A stretch of 64,000 bases of DNA from Lanius collurio (taxonomy: Eukaryota; Chordata; Aves; Passeriformes; Laniidae), in NCBI GenBank assembly GCA_020086605.1, contig JACBWW010000038.1, forward strand, positions 6,036,782 through 6,100,781, given 5' to 3'. A program made the position numbers and the translations under genes. The number at the start of each line of letters is the position of its first letter. Within the stretch, counting starts at the first letter, position 1. Positions 25,501-34,829 of the stretch are shown in pieces. The notes beneath the pieces were generated by a model. That model made no database searches. It saw only the letters and a program-made list of their open reading frames with translations, and was not told where the DNA came from.

Positions 25501-26380
25501 TTTTCTCCTGCATAATTCTAGATGTTTGAAGACTCAAGATATTTAGTTTTCTTTAAAAGCAGGTCCCACAAAGTGAATTTGAGATAGATACAGGAGAAAC
25601 TTCCTTTGCAAAAGGGAAAACCAAATATAAAGCCCAGGAAACAACGCTTGTTTGTGCAGGAAATTAAAATGATCTTTGTTTCACTCAGGTCAGCTCTCAA
25701 GAGTGTACAGGAAAACTGAAAATTTACTAAAGGATTTCCTTTTGGATTTCCTTTTGGATGTGCGGTGACATATTTGGTTACCATAGCACTGCTGTTTTGA
25801 CGTAATGAATACTGTTTTAGGGGACTGGTGGTGTGGTTTTTTGGGTTTTTTTTTGTGTGTGTATGTTTTGTTTTGAATGCTGAAGGAATGTGGTGAGGGC
25901 CGGTGTTTTGGTAGACTGACTTTTGTAGAAACACTGCTAGAATTATGTTTATGATATGTATGAAAGTATCCAAAGAGTAGTGTATCAAAACAATACTGGA
26001 AGTGTTGAGGAAAAAGCAAGCTTTGTATTCTTTCCAATGGTGTTTCATATTTCTTCACAAAAAGTTACTTGCACAGCTGTCTGGAGCCTGGCAGCCTTCT
26101 TTCCTCCAGAAAAGAAACAGTATTTCAGTTTGTAGGCTACTGCATTTTTACCAGATAAGTCTTGAACACAAAAATTACTGCATTATTCACTGACATTCTT
26201 TATTGTGTTCTTGTAAAATAGAGATGAAAAGCAGATCTTACACACATTCTGAAAATAGATTTAGTTTCAATTAGGAAATTGTTCTGATGTTTCATAACAA
26301 ACTTGGTTTAGATTAATTTGGATGAATCTTAATGGAATAATGAGTTAATTAGTGCCTTCTCTTCTTGCCTTTTGGTACAG
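16589..26380 (+). other. Intron 4 of window
   Basis: At 9.8 kb this is the longest complete intron here. It holds an inverted repeat at 16744-16788. T-rich stretches lie near 21500-21560, 21750-21775 and 25835-25855. I recognise no transposon end, exon or RNA gene. A 176-codon minus-strand ORF (25518-26048) has low-complexity composition and no recognisable motif, so it is not annotated as a gene. Confidence 0.8.
16744..16788. repeat. Inverted repeat downstream of exon 4
   Basis: Arms tgctcagaa (16744-16752) and ttctgagca (16780-16788) pair over 9 bases. They continue after a small interior loop with ttagga (16756-16761) and tcctaa (16773-16778), around an 11-base loop. It lies about 155 bases into the intron. 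The stem is too short to call a microRNA precursor. Confidence 0.5.
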
Positions 26381-26511
26381 GAATCAAGAACTTAAAGACC
26401 TGGGAGAACTTGCTCCTCACTGGGACAACATGCGCAAAAGCGTAATTGCTCACTGTGATCAGATGTTGAGCATGTACCAGGACACTCTTGCAGAGCTTGG
26501 GAAGCATACAG
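26381..26511 (+). CDS. INPP4B: INPP4B exon 5 of window
   Basis: The exon follows cttttggtacag and ends acatacag|gtagga. The first base completes Arg. It then reads [20 protein letters not shown] and [20 protein letters not shown] to KHT, leaving one base (Gly split). It is predicted to be mostly alpha-helical. It matches the family segment with the HWDN and HCDQM landmarks. There are no gaps relative to the mammalian protein as I remember it. Confidence 0.95.
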
Positions 26512-26622
26512 GTAGGAATCTGTGATTTTATGGAAGTAGCCTCTTTTCTGGAACAGTTAAAAATTTACTAGATTATTAGCTATTAAATACTGGCATATTC
26601 ACCAGTATGAAACACCTAAAAA

Positions 26623-27405
26623 TCTCAGAATCATAAAATGCCTTGGATTGGAAGGGACTCTAAAGATTATCAAGTTCCAATCCACCTGCCACAGGCCGGG
26701 ACACCTTCCTCTAGAACAAGTTGCTCAAAGACCGATCCAGCCTGGCCTTGAACACTTCTAGCAATGGTGAGCATTCACAGCTTCTCTGGGCAACCTGTTC
26801 CAATGCCTCACCCCCCTCACGCTAAAGAATTTCTTCCTAGTATCTAGTCCAAATCTCCCCACTTTCAGTTTGAATTTATTCCCCCTTGTCCTGTTATTAC
26901 ATGATCCTGTAAGTAGTCCCTTTTCCAGCTTTCTTGTAAGCTCCCTCCGGGTACTGGAAGATTGCAATTAGATCAGCCTGAAATATCTTTTCCAGGTTGA
27001 ACTAGTCCAATTCTCTCATCCTTTCCTTATAGGAGAGGTACTTCATCCCTCTAAGCATCTCTGGGACCTCCTCTGGACTCACTCCAACATGTCCTTCCTG
27101 TGCTAGACCCCCAGAGCTGGATGCAGCACTGCAGGTGGGGTCTCACCAGAGAGGAGCAGAGGGGCAGAATCCCCTCCCTCTCCTGTGTCCCACGGGGCTT
27201 TGGATGCAGCCCAGGACATGTTTGGCTTTCTGGGCTGAGTGCCCATGGCTGGGTCATGTCCAGCCTCTCCTCCCCCAGCACCCCTAAGTCCTTCTGGGCA
27301 GGGCTGCTCTCCATCTGTTCATCCCTAGCCTGTGTTGGTACCAGAGGCTGCCCCAACCCAGGTGCAGCACCTTGCACTTGGTCTTGTTAAACCTCATGAG
27401 ATTTC
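26623..27405 (-). mobile_element. CR1 LINE, antisense, 5'-truncated
   Basis: The left edge, cagaatcataaaatg, is the reverse complement of the CR1 3' repeat. The body continues for about 780 bases with CR1 landmarks in reverse: attggaagggactc, ccagcctggccttgaacact, ctctgggcaacctgttccaa and agagctggatgcagcac. A minus-strand ORF (26758-26967) still encodes [20 protein letters not shown], the C-terminal end of the CR1 reverse transcriptase polyprotein. The right edge is set where CR1-like sequence stops, after cctcatgag, and is approximate. Confidence 0.9.
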
Positions 27406-29219
27406 CATGCATGTCCTTAGTGTAGCAGTTGTCTTTGCCCACATTGTGCCAGAAAAGCACAGAATTAATATGGGATGGGCAGTACAAATATAACATCAGT
27501 CTAGAATGAACAGTAAGTGCTGCCCTGCTCTTGTTCATGTGGAAATGGTGGTCTTGGACTCCGATATGCACTGAGAGCTTGTTCCCTCAATATCCAACAG
27601 AATCCTGTGGTCAGGGTCTATATTGTACTGTAGCGTCCACACACCAGTGGAATAAGGCAGCACCAGTGACAAATGTGCAGAAAAGACAACTGATCTTCTC
27701 CTCCTGTAGAATTTCTTACTCAGAAAAAGATGATGAAAAATCAGCAGAAAAAATTATTTCTTCTTTTTAATTTCTTTTTGTTTGTTTGTTTGTTCACAAA
27801 TCATTCAAGGAACTTACATAATTCTTCTCTGTTTTAGAAGACTACCAGAATAATTTCCTGAATCATACATCAAAGTTTTCTGTTTACTGCAGGCCTTTCT
27901 GCCTCGTGTGCCTTCCTCCTTCCCCTCTCCTTGCCCAGTATGAGAGATATTCCATAAGGAAATGGGCACATGTGCTCTGAATTACCACAAAGGCTGTGTC
28001 ATTGTTGCTGCTTTCTTGCTGGTGTCAGATTTCTAATACCAGTCCTGACAATCACCATCTCAGAGATGTGTTTTCAATGACCACGCTGCCATTATTGCTT
28101 GCAAATGCTGTTTTGCTTTATGCTTTCACCATTAGGTGTTCCCACTATGGCCTCCTCCCACAATTTTGTGTATGTAGGCATAGCAGTGCATGTCAGAGAT
28201 AAACACTAGAATATTTCTGAGAGAAAGATACATTACGGTTATGAATATTTGTGAAAATAAACATAGAAATGATGACAGCATCTTGTAAAATACCTGGCAA
28301 ATATTTATGAAGTATTTGCAGTATTTTCTTCATTACTTCCAGCTTTCTGCATATTCCAACAAAAACTTCTTTGTGTGTGTACTGAAAAAATGGAGCAATC
28401 AGGCTCATTATACAAATAAAATACATAAGAATAATTTCTTCTTATAGCTAATTGGACATATTTGCTTTCAGTATAACGAATCTGTTGCATTTATTAGGTA
28501 AGACACATCCTTGCCTTCCCAAATAGGCATTAAAACTGTACTTCTATCCTTTAGCTATTATCTTCTAATATAGGACTGAACATGGTATTTCTCATATCAG
28601 ATTGCTCTGGGATAGTGTCCTTGGTCACAGACAACAGACATCCTATTTTAGTGTACAAAGAAAAACCAGTCTCTAACTAAAAGTCAGCTTTTTGGGAGCA
28701 GTTGATCAACTGCTTAAATATTTATTGGGGAAAAAAAGCTCATGTGTTGCACTTAATGTTGTATAATAACTTCCATTTTGTTTGCAAAAGTGTCATTTCT
28801 TGTGTCCATGATTATATGCCATCATCAGAATATTCCAGTTCCGATTTTGGCAGACTACTGTCTAACCCAGTACAACGCTTCCTGTGATTCTGTTTTAAAT
28901 AATATATACATGTATTTTCAGTCTTTGGCTAATTACATCTTCAAAGCACTCCATAAAGTGTCATAAGCAAGCCAATAAATATAGATAATGAAAGAATCAA
29001 TGTAATAATTATTACTTGCAGGAAAATATTGAAAGGACCTCTTGAGATTAAAAAAACCAGACAATATAATCTACTAAACATAAACCCTTCAAGACCTGTA
29101 TTGTGCCAAGTGACTTTATAAAGGGTTGATAATGTTAAAGGACCTGTCTTAATTGGGTCTTGAGAGAAATGAAGTGGACCTGAGAAACTGATTATCCAGG
29201 AGGACTGAACCAGCACATA

Positions 29220-31020
29220 TGAGAAAAAGAGGGACATTTATCACAAAAAGCAACCTAATAATTGTAGCAAATATGAGAAATGCTTTTCTGGTCCCTAGGT
29301 GTATTTGCCTACCCACAACTTGGTCCGATCATAGCCTTGATAAGGTACTTTTGGAGAGCAGGGGCACGAATTCGGATTTCCGTTTTGCTGTGCTCGGTGA
29401 TAATGATTCATAAGAATGTGACAGATGCACAGGTGGCTGTTCAAAGTGTGTATGACATGTGGTGTCTTCATCCTAACGCCAGCCCCAGTTTCAGTAGCCT
29501 GTTTTGGGAATTTATTAGTAATTGCACCCAGATTGTTAGAGAAGGAGATGGGATTTCCCTTCCCTTTAAATTTGATAAGCTATCTTTTGGGAATGTCCGG
29601 TTTCCCATCCTCCTGGTATTTGATCTGGTAAACTTCCTCTATATGTCTCACAGTTTGTCTAGAATAAGAGCTCAGACTGCCATGGGGACTGCTGAGTCAC
29701 CTGATCCAGAGGTGGAAAATCCTGAGGGGTGTGGGGAATGGGAGAGAATGGAGCAAACCCTGAAGAAATTCTCTGACCCGATTGTTTGCAATATTCCCCT
29801 TGAACAAGCTCAGAACCCCGATGAGCTGGGGAGATATCTGGAAGAGAAATACAATGACAATTCTAATGAGAAAAAGCTCATTGCAATATGCTGGGCTTTG
29901 GCATATGCCTATTGCTCACTGCAGCTGGTAAAGGTAGAGGGGCAGGAAGATAAATCAGCAAAGCCTGCAGACACCACAGTCACTCAGGCTGCAGCCAAAC
30001 TATACAGCAAGTCCGAACCAGATGGGGAGTCTGAGCCATTGACAGTGACTCCTCTTACAAGAAAAAAGCATTCCACCAGAACTGATCTCCCAGTGAAAGA
30101 TGATGATGATGCAGGGGAAGGAACCTCAAAGCCACCAACTGACTCAGGCACAGAAACCATTACTGAATCCCTGTCTGTAAAGGACCTTCACAGCCTAAGA
30201 AAGGACCACACACGACAGTCTGATGAATCCATACTGAGCTGGATGCTCCGTATTTGGGATGCTGCAGGTGATGATGTAATGCTGGACAGTTCCAAAGCAA
30301 GGCATTTGGGATCCCTGTCACGTGATCCAGTTATTGACCAAAGGATGATAAGGGGGGCTGACTCAGCCAGTCTCTGGGGACGGGTCTTGGCTGGTGCAAG
30401 GGAAAGATATCTGTGTGGAGATGATCTCTACATGCAGCAGACCCAGTGGAAGACCATGGAACAAGGGATCCAACGCCTGAGAGAACTAGCAGTGGTAGAG
30501 GTTGTCTTCACAGATGACCCGGGATTGAGGAGTCCAGACTGGGTCATGCTTAATCTGCTGATATGGCAGAAACTCATACGACTTGGGCCACAAGAATACG
30601 CTTCTGCTTTAGCAATAATGAAACCCACTTATGGTGCAGACACTGTGCAAGATATGGTAACGACGCTCCGAGCATATGAAGATGTCGTGCATAACACGAA
30701 AAATCGCGGCCGTGGACACATGTATGCAGGAATTGGAAGATGAAATAAAGAAGAATCACCAGGAAATGAAAGAGTGTTTTCTCCAAATCTCGGTAGTACC
30801 GACCAGAGATTCTGATGCCAAACGCGGACGTTCCCAAGAGAGGAATCTCATCCCACAAAGTGAGCTGTGGAAATTCCTGTGTGACAGTGGGGAAGATGTG
30901 AAGAAGAGGGGTGGACAACCCACTTCTGCTCTGGCAGCACGAGTACATGAATTGAAGGAGCTCAAGTCTCAGAAAGGAAGTTCTATCAAAAAGCAAGTAG
31001 CTCTTGTTGCCTGTAGCCAA
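29220..31020 (+). mobile_element. Endogenous retrovirus fragment, gag only, ERV-L type
   Basis: A moderately GC-richer, codon-biased block sits in AT-rich intron and contains the gag-like reading frame described below. I see no LTR, primer binding site, protease, reverse transcriptase or integrase on either side. It is therefore either a heavily deleted provirus or a separately retained gag. The outer limits are soft, because no terminal repeats or target duplications were found. Confidence 0.75.
29280..30743 (+). CDS. Gag-like ORF, ERV-L/Fv1 family capsid
   Basis: The 487-codon frame opens after an in-frame TGA at 29274 and closes at a TGA. A hydrophobic N-terminal segment (about residues 13-42) is followed by an acidic Ser/Thr-rich linker containing DDDDAGEG (274-281). 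A capsid-like region follows (about 300-450), with SWMLRIWDAAGD (320-331) and MEQGIQRLRELAVVE (393-407). The spacing of the W-RxWD, L-D and GI-RLREL landmarks resembles the capsid half of ERV-L gag and mouse Fv1; this is a family judgement from memory. There is no CCHC zinc knuckle. The last 20 or so codons run into sequence better read in another frame, so the native C-terminus is probably lost. No promoter is evident beyond the INPP4B transcript it sits in. It could be a decaying young insertion or a retained gene. Confidence 0.7.
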   Translation: MLFWSLGVFAYPQLGPIIALIRYFWRAGARIRISVLLCSVIMIHKNVTDAQVAVQSVYDMWCLHPNASPSFSSLFWEFISNCTQIVREGDGISLPFKFDKLSFGNVRFPILLVFDLVNFLYMSHSLSRIRAQTAMGTAESPDPEVENPEGCGEWERMEQTLKKFSDPIVCNIPLEQAQNPDELGRYLEEKYNDNSNEKKLIAICWALAYAYCSLQLVKVEGQEDKSAKPADTTVTQAAAKLYSKSEPDGESEPLTVTPLTRKKHSTRTDLPVKDDDDAGEGTSKPPTDSGTETITESLSVKDLHSLRKDHTRQSDESILSWMLRIWDAAGDDVMLDSSKARHLGSLSRDPVIDQRMIRGADSASLWGRVLAGARERYLCGDDLYMQQTQWKTMEQGIQRLRELAVVEVVFTDDPGLRSPDWVMLNLLIWQKLIRLGPQEYASALAIMKPTYGADTVQDMVTTLRAYEDVVHNTKNRGRGHMYAGIGR

Positions 31021-31113
31021 ACTCCCCTAATTGTCTGTTTTTCAGATGCAGGTTTCACACTGCATCAGCAGCAGCTCCTGATTTCAATCTGCATTCTCGG
31101 GTTTCCTGTCTAA
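30676..31113 (+). pseudogene. Out-of-frame continuation of the gag-like ORF
   Basis: The reading frame shifted by +1 relative to 29280-30743 overlaps its last 68 bases and stays open for 145 codons. From about 30700 to 30995 the peptide is rich in Lys and Glu and looks like a coiled coil (MQELEDEIKKNHQEMKE). A basic patch (KRGRSQERN) follows. After about 30995 the composition changes and resembles intron. The simplest reading is that a small insertion or deletion near 30700 broke one gag frame into two. A programmed frameshift is possible, but I see no clear slippery site with a pseudoknot. Confidence 0.5.
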
Positions 31114-32212
31114 TCTGAAATTTTGACTCCTGTAAATTGCTTTTCATCCTACCTTTGTTCTACATCTGTGTTATTATTTCAAGTTCATAAGATTAGGGAG
31201 CAGCCTAAGCATGCTTGGCTGGTCTGGAGCATCATTGGTGCCCTCTGCCAGAGTGGTTTGTGTTGGGAGGCTCAGTGCTTAGTCTTGCTGGAAACTATGG
31301 AAGTTTCAACAGATAAAGGCTAGCAAGTCTTGACAGAGCAAGTAAAAAACAATTTTAAGTATTTCCTTTACCATTTTGTTTGTTTGTTTCAAGAAAAGCT
31401 GAACCTTGAAAAAATTTATTTAAAAATTCTATCTGAATGAGAGGAATTTTAGTTCTAATAATTAATAGTTGGCAAAATGATAGGGTGCTGAAAAAATGGC
31501 CTAAGTAAATGTTGGGCTGTCTGAGTGAGAAAACAAGACCCCATCTCTTTCCTAATCTACATCCTTTCATTTTATACAGATTCTGTATCAAATACTGTCA
31601 GGTCAATGATATTTTCATACTGCTACACTTTAATTACATTCATTTACACTGCCATAAAGCTACTCATAATCTCATACTTTTGAAATATGCAGGCATATTC
31701 ATCTTTTTTATTTTTCCAAGGCATCATGCCTCCTGTGAACTAATTTATATCTTTCCTTAAGATAGTTTGTGATTCTTTATTTGAGCTTTCTAGGAAGAAT
31801 GCATAGCCTACTCAATATAACACTTTTCTTTGAAGAAAAAAATGTTACTTGGAAAAATGCAGTGCCATCATAGCTCTGCACCCTTGTGATTTTAGCACAG
31901 AATAGACATAATGCACATTAACTGCTACATTGTCTCCAGCAGACTGTAGACTGATTTCAGAAAGCAGGGAAAAGTATCTATCTCCTAGAATAACAAATTA
32001 GATTGTTCCGTGAATTAAAAGGTGGTTTGTTGCCTCCAGTATGGGTACATGCTGAGACTCAGTTATTGAAACTTTCATCTCGTAACATACAATTACACAT
32101 TAAAAGTGAAATAAAAATGACTCCTGACATGCAAGTATCATCCTCACTTTAAAAGGAAGATAGAAACATTTGGATGCTTAAGGCAATGATTCTTCAAACT
32201 TTTGTTTTTCAG

Positions 32213-32317
32213 GTTCTTCCTTCAAGTCAAGCTGTAGCAAAGGAGAAAAAACACTAGAATTCATCCCAATTAATCTTCATCTGCAAAGAATGCATGTGCA
32301 TAGTCCTCGATTGAAAG
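32213..32317 (+). CDS. INPP4B: INPP4B exon 6 of window
   Basis: The exon follows tttgtttttcag and ends ttgaaag|gtaaag. After a split Gly it reads [20 protein letters not shown] and [14 protein letters not shown], with one base carried over to make Asp. The Ser/Lys-rich beginning is a probable exposed linker. The [12 protein letters not shown] part is a strongly conserved family signature. It matches the mammalian sequence in length. Confidence 0.95.
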
Positions 32318-33334
32318 GTAAAGAAATCCCCCAAATATAACAAAGTATGCTTTGAAATACAGTTCCATTGAAATTTAGAAATCAGGTCCAAAGTTAAAGC
32401 CGTGCAAGGGATTTCTCTGATTTCTCTGCCTCATCTTCTGACGCCACAAGTTGTGGACATTGACTGCAGATCTTGGAAAACTAAGGGGTGGTTAACTAAA
32501 TTTCTTCTAAGTTCCTTTCTAAAAATAGAGTCTAGGGATGTGCTCATTTTGTTCCTGTGACACTTCAAGCAAATAAGTAAATGCAGAATATATGCTCACT
32601 GAAATGTATTGGTAACCTATGCTTGGTTAAAAATATTCTATTGTAGCAGTGCAGAACTAATACTGTCATGATTCATAGTGTGCACTGCACAATGCTCATT
32701 AAGATTCACATCCTTCTCAGGCACCCACTTAATTTTTCGTTGTGATCCATAATGCTGTAAAAGCCAGACTTAATGCTCTCTTGTTTTAAGGTGGCTTTTC
32801 TCCACCACCCCCCCTCCTCTGCCAGTTTGCCACCAGAGAGAGTGATAGAGCGCAATCCAGTACTTCTTCCAGAGATTGCTGGGATGAGCTCACTAGCCCA
32901 GGTGATGGGAGTTACATGGTTCCATTAAAGACAGTATTACTTCTAAACTTGGTTTATCCTATTTCTTAGGAAGTTGTAATGAGCCCAGCGCCACTTGGTT
33001 CTAAATCAGCTTATGCAGTGCTACCCTGTCATGCCCACCTACCCCATGTAAGCATTTTCTCAGTGTTAAGTGAAAATACCTCACTGATTATGCTGAAAAT
33101 ACTTCCAACATCTCTTGGCAAGGGGGATAACTTTCTGAAACATCATCTGTAGTTCTTTTTAATACAGAATTCTGTTGCTGCTACTTGCACATGATTTTAG
33201 CAGCTTCCTATACAGATCAAAGATTATACTCATACATATATATGACCAAATCATAGCACAGTGAATAATTTGTTGATAAAGTGAGATCTGTTAAATTTGC
33301 TGTCACTGCAAACACAGAAATTATACTCTGTAAT

Positions 33335-34829
33335 TGTCCTGGTTTGACATGGAAGTGGTTTTTTTGCAAAAAAGTCCTTCTGGTTCTGATCAGAACCAAT
33401 CAGTTGTCTGGCTTGATCATTGGCAAATTTTAAGCCACTTAGGAGTTTGACACACCTCTGCGAATCACATTTTAAGATAGACAGAGCCCGGGAAAGCTCT
33501 CTGGACTTCCGGCCATCAAAGACACAACTTGAGCCCCCGGGCCCTGCGGCCCTCAGGGCCGGGCAGGGCCCTGCTCAGCCTGGCCTGACCCGGGAGGCAG
33601 CCGCCCCCTCCTTGGCCCTATTCTACCTGGGCCCCCCAGCTCTGCCCCATGCAGGTAGAGCTGGGCTGGCAGCACCCCCCCTTCACCGCCACAGAGATCA
33701 TGGGACCAAGAGAGATAAGACAAATTCCAGCCAGGCCGGGTGAGATTAACCCTGTTAGTGCTGTTAAGATTTCTTCAGAACAGATGGGCCTGAAAATGCT
33801 GATCCTCTCCCAGAGAGAAAGGTGGAAGGACGGGAAGAGACACCCTAAGGTGTAAGTCAGTAAAGACAGAAAGGCTGAAACCCTGAGAGAAAAGAAAGAG
33901 GAGATGCTTCAAACCTGGAAGCTGAAATTCTGTTGCAGGAACCCTTTGGGGATGAACTGGACTATTGGAGTCCCTGCTGTAATTTCATAGAGCATCGGTG
34001 GGGGTAGAGCAATTGGGAGCTAAGGTGCCTCTGCATTTTTTTTCTCTCTTATTCTTTTGGCTCCAGAGTGTTTGGACTCAGTTTTACCTTCACCTGGAGG
34101 GGTGTGCAGTACACCAGAAGCTGATTCTGCCTAGTGGGTGGGGAGGGGTCCCACCGTCTGATATGAACTGACACCTGGAATCTTTGGCTGCCTAGTGGGT
34201 GGGGGGCATGGTCCCACCCTTTGATGTGGACTGATCCACTCATTGAACCGACCATAGAAAGGAACCAAGAGGGGTCAGTGCAAAGATGACCCCAGTTCCT
34301 AGAGATGAAGATTGCTCCTAGAGATGAGTAAAGAAGACCTTGCTTCCGAACGGCTCAGCCTTAAATTGACACCCCGTGTTAGCTCAAATTGAAATCCTCG
34401 AAAAGTTGCTGTGGGGAAAGCGGTGATTCGAGGTTAGGGACTTTTTCACTGCAAGCAGAAACCTCCCGGGCGGCTGTTTTGCTGTGATATTGAACCCATA
34501 AGAGAGTTGTCTCAAGTGGGAATGTCTCCATAAGGTCAGCAAGAAAGACTCAGAGACTCCTATCTCTTTATGTGAACTGAAAAGATTATAAAGGTGGTAA
34601 ACTGACTGAAATCTTAAGGGTTGTTTCTACATTATCAGCATGGAAAAAGTGAGGGGAGGAAAGGTCTTCTAAGAGTTTAGTCTGATTCTAACTTTTGTTT
34701 CCTTCTTTTAGGTCTGCTAATAAACTTCATAGAGTCTTTTAAGTTTGTGCCTGCTTTGTTTTCTCCTAATTCTTATGTCACAGAGGTAAAATAATTAAAG
34801 TAAGAGATGATTTGAACTAAACCACTACA
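33335..34829 (+). mobile_element. Solo LTR, about 1.5 kb, sense orientation
   Basis: The block begins TGTCCTGGTTTGAC and ends AACCACTACA, giving TG...CA termini. The flanks gtaat (33330-33334) and gtaaa (34830-34834) look like a 5-base target duplication with one change. A GC-rich section lies at about 33480-33760. AATAAA lies at 34719-34724, about 105 bases before the end, as expected for an LTR polyadenylation signal. A 61-base tandem duplication lies inside. The start resembles songbird ERV-L-type LTRs I remember. It is the only one of the five LTRs in sense orientation to INPP4B, so its polyadenylation signal could act on the host transcript. Confidence 0.75.
34127..34245 (+). repeat. 61-base tandem duplication inside the LTR
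   Basis: ctgcctagtgggtgggg starts at 34127 and again at 34188. Each copy continues with a gtcccacc block and a tgat..gaactga / tgat..ggactga block. The copies agree well for about 45 bases and then diverge. Duplicated U3 blocks are common in LTRs. Confidence 0.75.

Larger units (their letters stand above)
26512..32212 (+). other. Intron 5 of window
   Basis: This 5.7 kb intron holds a minus-strand CR1 (26623-27405) and an isolated retroviral gag-like ORF (29280-30743) with an out-of-frame tail to 31113. A short GTTT repeat lies at about 27775-27792. Between these and the exons the sequence is AT-rich, with nothing recognised. Confidence 0.85.

Noticed and set aside
25518..26048. 176-codon minus-strand ORF
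   Set aside because: It has low-complexity composition (runs of Lys, Thr, His), overlaps T-rich tracts, has no motif, and overlaps another open frame of similar length.
27051..27571. Overlapping ORFs of about 95-108 codons on both strands
   Set aside because: They fall mostly in the 5'-truncated antisense CR1. Any coding content is decayed LINE sequence.
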